Below are positions 6,930-9,095 of a DNA stretch of 9,095 bases, in pieces. Source of the stretch: Rhizobiaceae bacterium (GTDB lineage Bacteria; Pseudomonadota; Alphaproteobacteria; Rhizobiales; Rhizobiaceae); the NCBI GenBank assembly GCA_016793565.1, contig JAEUMA010000304.1, positions 1 to 9,095 on the forward strand, written 5' to 3'. The position numbers and the translations under genes are program-made. The notes beneath the pieces are model-generated. The model was not told the DNA's origin. It worked only from the letters and a program-made list of their open reading frames with translations, and did no database searches. Positions within the stretch are counted from its first letter, which is position 1, and every line of letters starts with the position of its first letter.

Positions 6930-7704
6930 GGCGGTTCCATTCCAGCGTGAAGCGGCCGGTGCGGGCGGTCGGGCTCTTGTCGACGGCGACCAGGAAACCG
7001 GGCGGTCCGATCGACCGGGCGAGCGGGCCCGCCAGCGTATGCCGCGGCGCGGCCGGCGCGGGGGCGACGGCGATGCGGGCCGGCGCCGCTGTCGGCTCCG
7101 GGGAGCCGGCCTGGCGCAGCAGCAGGACCGGCCGCCCCGCCAGCATCGCGCGGCGATGCAGGCGGCGCGTCGCGGTGAGATCGAGCCGCGCCGGGCTGCC
7201 GCCCACCTCGATCAGCACGGCGGCCAGCGCTTCGAGCCGCGCCGCTTCCTCGCCGACCCAGAGCGCATCCGCCAGCCGCGGCACGTCCGCCAGCACCAGC
7301 CGTTCCGGCGCAATCGCGTACGGGCCGGCCAGGCCCGGCGCATAGGGATGGCCGACCTCGCGGAAGACGTCGCCGGTGGCGACCCACAGAAGCGGGCCGG
7401 GCCGGCGCGCAAGGACCATGCTTGCCAGCGCCAGGGCAAAGCCGGCGACGGCCCCTCCGTCGCGCGTTTCGGCGCCGTGGATTTCCGTCATACCGGCGGC
7501 CGGCAGGCCGCCGCCGAGAACGGCGTCGAGCGCCGCCGCGCCGGTGGCGAAATGCTCGCCGGTTCCCTCGGCGCGGCCATGACGCCGCATCAGCACGGTG
7601 CCGCCATCGGCCTGCGAGAGTGTTTCCGGCAGACGGCCCTCGATCCCTGCAATGGTCCGGCGCAAGGCCAAAAGAGCGTCTTGCGCCAAGGCGCGCTGCG
7701 CCAT
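6733..7704 (-). CDS. imuA: ImuA, RecA-like SOS mutagenesis accessory protein
   Basis: This 323-residue protein is the first gene of the mutagenesis cassette. ImuA proteins have a RecA/SulA-like core, bind ImuB and are needed for DnaE2-dependent damage tolerance. Visible here are HFATGAAALDAVLGGGLPAAGMTEIHG (residues about 51-77, the RecA-like first block), PLLWVATGDVFREVGHPYAPGL (104-125) and ERLVLADVPRLADALWVGEEA (134-154). An Ala/Pro-rich linker (about 202-222) follows, then GRFTLEWNRHDRRF (250-263). No GxxxxGKT Walker A is present after the first block (GAETRDGGAVAG stands in its place), so ATP binding of the usual kind is unlikely. The last 64 residues are read over the start of imuB in another frame. 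That makes the protein longer than the roughly 230-280 residues I expect for ImuA. AAGGA at 7713-7717, 8 bases before ATG, supports the start. An SOS box lies just upstream. Confidence 0.92.
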   Translation of the reverse strand: MAQRALAQDALLALRRTIAGIEGRLPETLSQADGGTVLMRRHGRAEGTGEHFATGAAALDAVLGGGLPAAGMTEIHGAETRDGGAVAGFALALASMVLARRPGPLLWVATGDVFREVGHPYAPGLAGPYAIAPERLVLADVPRLADALWVGEEAARLEALAAVLIEVGGSPARLDLTATRRLHRRAMLAGRPVLLLRQAGSPEPTAAPARIAVAPAPAAPRHTLAGPLARSIGPPGFLVAVDKSPTARTGRFTLEWNRHDRRFADRSCPAIPAADSRAVVPLSADGEGAAPTPFQRMAFPAGDGTAAAGGQPSRPRRAAHRRR

Positions 7705-7712
7705 GACGTCGG

Positions 7713-7717
7713 TCCTT
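7713..7717 (-). promoter_or_regulatory. Ribosome binding site of imuA
   Basis: Read on the minus strand this is AAGGA (within GGAAGGA), 8 bases before the ATG at 7704. It fixes the start of imuA downstream of the SOS box. Confidence 0.65.
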
Positions 7718-7727
7718 CCGGAGGATT

Positions 7728-7742
7728 GTTCCTGTTATGTTC
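7728..7742. promoter_or_regulatory. SOS box (LexA operator) of the imuA-imuB-dnaE2 operon
   Basis: GTTC (7728-7731), seven bases, then GTTC (7739-7742) is an exact match to the alphaproteobacterial LexA site GTTC-N7-GTTC. On the minus strand it reads GAACATA, then CAG, then GAACA, also close to the extended rhizobial form. It lies 23 bases upstream of the imuA ATG, where bound LexA would cover the promoter or transcription start. DNA damage and LexA self-cleavage should therefore induce the operon. It is also 167 bases upstream of the divergent metallopeptidase gene, too far for certain control of that gene. Confidence 0.88.
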
Positions 7743-7768
7743 TTATGGATTCCAGAGGCGGCGACGAG

Positions 7769-7775
7769 AGTCAAG
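7769..7775 (-). promoter_or_regulatory. Possible -35 element of the imuA promoter
   Basis: The minus strand reads CTTGACT, matching the alphaproteobacterial -35 consensus CTTGAC. With 17-19 bases of spacing the -10 would fall at about 7744-7751 (AATCCATA). That is a poor match and sits directly beside the SOS box. The -35 is good and the -10 is weak, so the promoter position is tentative, but its place relative to the operator makes sense. Confidence 0.35.
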
Positions 7776-7882
7776 CGCGGCGGGAGGAGAATTTTTTCCT
7801 GCCTTTCGGATCCTTCGCGCGGCAACCAGGCAGCTTTTGACAGCTTCCGCCGCAAAGACCTCGAAAGGCCGCGGTCAAGAGG

Positions 7883-7888
7883 CTATAT
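7883..7888 (+). promoter_or_regulatory. Possible -10 element of the metallopeptidase gene
   Basis: CTATAT is the typical alphaproteobacterial -10 hexamer and lies 21 bases before the ATG at 7910. No good -35 is found 16-19 bases upstream; TTGACA at 7837-7842 is 40 bases away, which is too far. If used, the transcript leader would be very short but would still hold the AAGGA site at 7899-7903. Confidence 0.25.
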
Positions 7889-7909
7889 GCCTCGCCAAAA
7901 GGAAGCAGA

Positions 7910-8332
7910 ATGGCCCGGATCTACAACACACGCGAGTTGCAGGACCAGTTTTCTCCGTCGATGGAGGAAATGGAGCTTCTGGCGCTCGAAAGCTACGCGC
8001 ATCTGCCGGAGGAGTTTCGCAAGCTGACGGGCGAGATCGTCATCCAGATCGCCGAGTTTCCCACCGAGGAGATCATGGACGACCTGTCGCTCGAGACGCC
8101 GTTCGACCTGCTCGGCCTGTTCGAGGGGCGCGGGCTTGCCGAAAGGTGGAACCCCGCCACCGGCGAGGGGCCGAACCGCGTGACGCTCTACCGCCGCGCC
8201 ATCCTGGACTACTGGGCCGAGAACGAGGAAACGCTGGGCGACATCGTAACCCATGTCCTGATCCACGAGATCGGCCACCATTTCGGCCTTTCCGACGACG
8301 ACATGGAGAAAATAGAAGAGGCAGCTGACTGA
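7910..8332 (+). CDS. Minimal zincin-like metallopeptidase family protein (PF06262/DUF1025)
   Basis: This 140-residue protein of the predicted minimal metalloprotease-like family has its zinc motif HEIGH at residues 119-123, inside THVLIHEIGHHFGLSDDDM (114-132). The two histidines and E120 fit a zincin active site. The third metal ligand is probably one of the aspartates in SDDD (128-131). Other typical parts are the N-terminal helix region rich in Glu (15-50), the FDLLGLFEG segment (65-73) and VTLYRRAILDYW (91-102). There is no signal peptide or membrane segment, so it should be cytoplasmic. The physiological substrate of this family is not known to me. The start has AAGGA 6 bases upstream. 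It is divergent from imuA and ends 2 bases from the stop of the convergent DUF1737 gene. Confidence 0.92.
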   Translation: MARIYNTRELQDQFSPSMEEMELLALESYAHLPEEFRKLTGEIVIQIAEFPTEEIMDDLSLETPFDLLGLFEGRGLAERWNPATGEGPNRVTLYRRAILDYWAENEETLGDIVTHVLIHEIGHHFGLSDDDMEKIEEAAD

Positions 8333-8334
8333 GT

Positions 8335-8541
8335 TCAGAATTCCGACAGCTTCATCCCTGCGTCGTAGTCGATGCCCTCGACCTCCTTGTAGACGGCCTG
8401 GCCGCATTTCATCGTCTTCGCTTCGGCGTCGAAGGCGTAGGTCGGCGAGCCGTGCAGCAGCCAGCCTTTGTTCAAGGCCGCCGTCACCTTATGGCAGAAG
8501 CTGGAATCGTCGGGTCCCGTCAGGAAACGGTAGAGCCTCAT
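8335..8541 (-). CDS. DUF1737 domain-containing protein
   Basis: This 68-residue protein matches the DUF1737 pattern along its whole length: LYRFLTGPDDSSFCHKVTAALNKGW (residues 3-27), LHGSPTYAFD (29-38), then CGQAVYKEVEG (46-56) and DYDAGMKLSEF at the end. No catalytic motif or membrane segment is visible; it may be a small binding or regulatory protein. The ATG overlaps the stop of the upstream CoA lyase gene (ATGA at 8538-8541). AAGGA at 8549-8553, 7 bases upstream, supports the start. Translation is therefore likely coupled to the lyase, which hints at a shared role, but its function is unknown. Confidence 0.85.
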   Translation of the reverse strand: MRLYRFLTGPDDSSFCHKVTAALNKGWLLHGSPTYAFDAEAKTMKCGQAVYKEVEGIDYDAGMKLSEF

Positions 8542-9095
8542 GCGCCTGTCCTTTCGTTTCCGGCCTTCGCCAGCAGCCGCTCAGCCTGGGCGAGATGCAG
8601 CCGCTCCACCATCTTTCCGCCCAGCGCTATGACGCCCTTGCCGGCATTCTCCGGCAGCGCGAAGGCGGCGACGACCGCCTCGGCCTCGGCGACCGCCGCC
8701 TTCGACGGCGAATAAGCGAGGTTGGCCGGGCCGATCTGCGCCGGATGGATCAGCGTGCGGCCGTCGAAGCCCATCCCGGCACTGTCCTCGCATTCGCGCG
8801 CGAAGGCCTCCAGGTCCGAGAAGTCGTTGCCGACGCCGTCGAGCACGTCTATGCCTCCGGCGCGGGCCGCCAGCACCATCTGCATCAGCCATGGCTTGAG
8901 GTAACGCCGGTCGGGCGTGGCGAGCACGCCGGTCTCCTTGACGAGATCGTTGGTCCCGGCGACCAGGCAGTCGAGGCGGGCGGCGCGGTCGCGCCCGAGC
9001 TCGGCGATGGCGCCTAGGTTGAGCACGGCGCGTGGCGTCTCCACCATCACCCAGAACCGCGGCCCTTCCAGCGGATCGGTCTCGTCCAACGCCTC
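8538..9095 (-). CDS. CoA ester lyase, citrate lyase beta / HpcH-HpaI type, C-terminal part
   Basis: The frame is open to the window edge, so 185 C-terminal residues are seen and roughly the first third of a usual 270-300-residue protein is missing. The Met sometimes assigned at 9089 would be an internal TTG leucine. Motifs are WVMVETPRAVLNL (visible residues 15-27), LVAGTNDLVKE (44-54), YLKPWLMQMVLAARAGGIDVLDGVGNDFSD (65-94) and GFDGRTLIHPAQIGPANLAYSPS (109-131). These are hallmarks of the CitE-like TIM-barrel family that cleaves or forms beta-hydroxyacyl-CoA thioesters such as malyl-CoA or citramalyl-CoA. The Glu of VETP (E19) and the Asp of GTNDL (D50) are the probable Mg2+ ligands. The exact substrate cannot be told. 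The gene overlaps the DUF1737 gene by 4 bases and is likely in one operon with it; the promoter lies outside the window. Confidence 0.9.
   Translation of the reverse strand, partial: EALDETDPLEGPRFWVMVETPRAVLNLGAIAELGRDRAARLDCLVAGTNDLVKETGVLATPDRRYLKPWLMQMVLAARAGGIDVLDGVGNDFSDLEAFARECEDSAGMGFDGRTLIHPAQIGPANLAYSPSKAAVAEAEAVVAAFALPENAGKGVIALGGKMVERLHLAQAERLLAKAGNERTGA

Noticed and set aside
6926..7855. 309-residue minus-strand frame over imuA
   Set aside because: It is a shifted frame of imuA with an Arg-rich, low-complexity product. The ImuA frame has the conserved blocks, the better start and the ribosome binding site.
6928..8328. 466-residue plus-strand frame over imuA and the metallopeptidase gene
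   Set aside because: It is antisense to imuA and then out of frame with the HEIGH-containing gene. It has no recognisable domain and an Arg/Gly/Ala-rich composition.
7899..8332. A toxin-antitoxin or phage-type role for the small metallopeptidase, as in HEXXH proteins next to repressors
   Set aside because: The protein matches the chromosomal minimal metalloprotease family across its length, and no XRE-type repressor or phage gene is adjacent.

Overview
The window comes from a GC-rich alphaproteobacterial chromosome. The likely order is Hyphomicrobiales (Rhizobiales), possibly a Mesorhizobium-like member of the Phyllobacteriaceae. This rests on three things: the LexA-type operator has the alphaproteobacterial direct-repeat form GTTC-N7-GTTC, the imuA-imuB-dnaE2 operon has the order usual in that group, and the protein wording looks familiar for it. 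The genus is inference. I see no mobile element, CRISPR array, tRNA or rRNA.

Left part (1-1871, plus strand): the 3' end of a probable M48-type metalloprotease gene with a LysM-like C-terminus; a 266-base gap with several possible RNA hairpins; a LON-substrate-binding-domain protein that starts at TTG; and a small Trm112-family protein. The last two are probably co-transcribed, 108 bases apart.

Centre (1993-7742, minus strand): the imuA-imuB-dnaE2 mutagenesis cassette. It encodes a RecA-like accessory protein, a Y-family-like protein that appears to have lost catalytic residues, and an error-prone C-family polymerase with its catalytic aspartates intact. In characterised relatives these three proteins carry out SOS-induced translesion synthesis. 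The operon is tightly coupled: imuA and imuB overlap by 197 bases in different frames, and imuB and dnaE2 overlap by 4 bases (ATGA). A well-formed SOS box lies 23 bases before the imuA start codon, so LexA control of the whole unit is expected.

Right part (7743-9095): a minimal zincin-type metallopeptidase is transcribed divergently from imuA. It meets, with only 2 bases between stop codons, a minus-strand pair made of a DUF1737 protein and the C-terminal part of a citrate lyase beta/HpcH-HpaI-type CoA ester lyase. That pair shares a 4-base ATGA overlap, and the lyase runs off the right edge.

The genes are ordinary for this lineage and I found no convincing undescribed system. The points most worth a second look are the out-of-frame imuA/imuB overlap, the operator and divergent promoter region, and the structured leader before the LON-domain gene.
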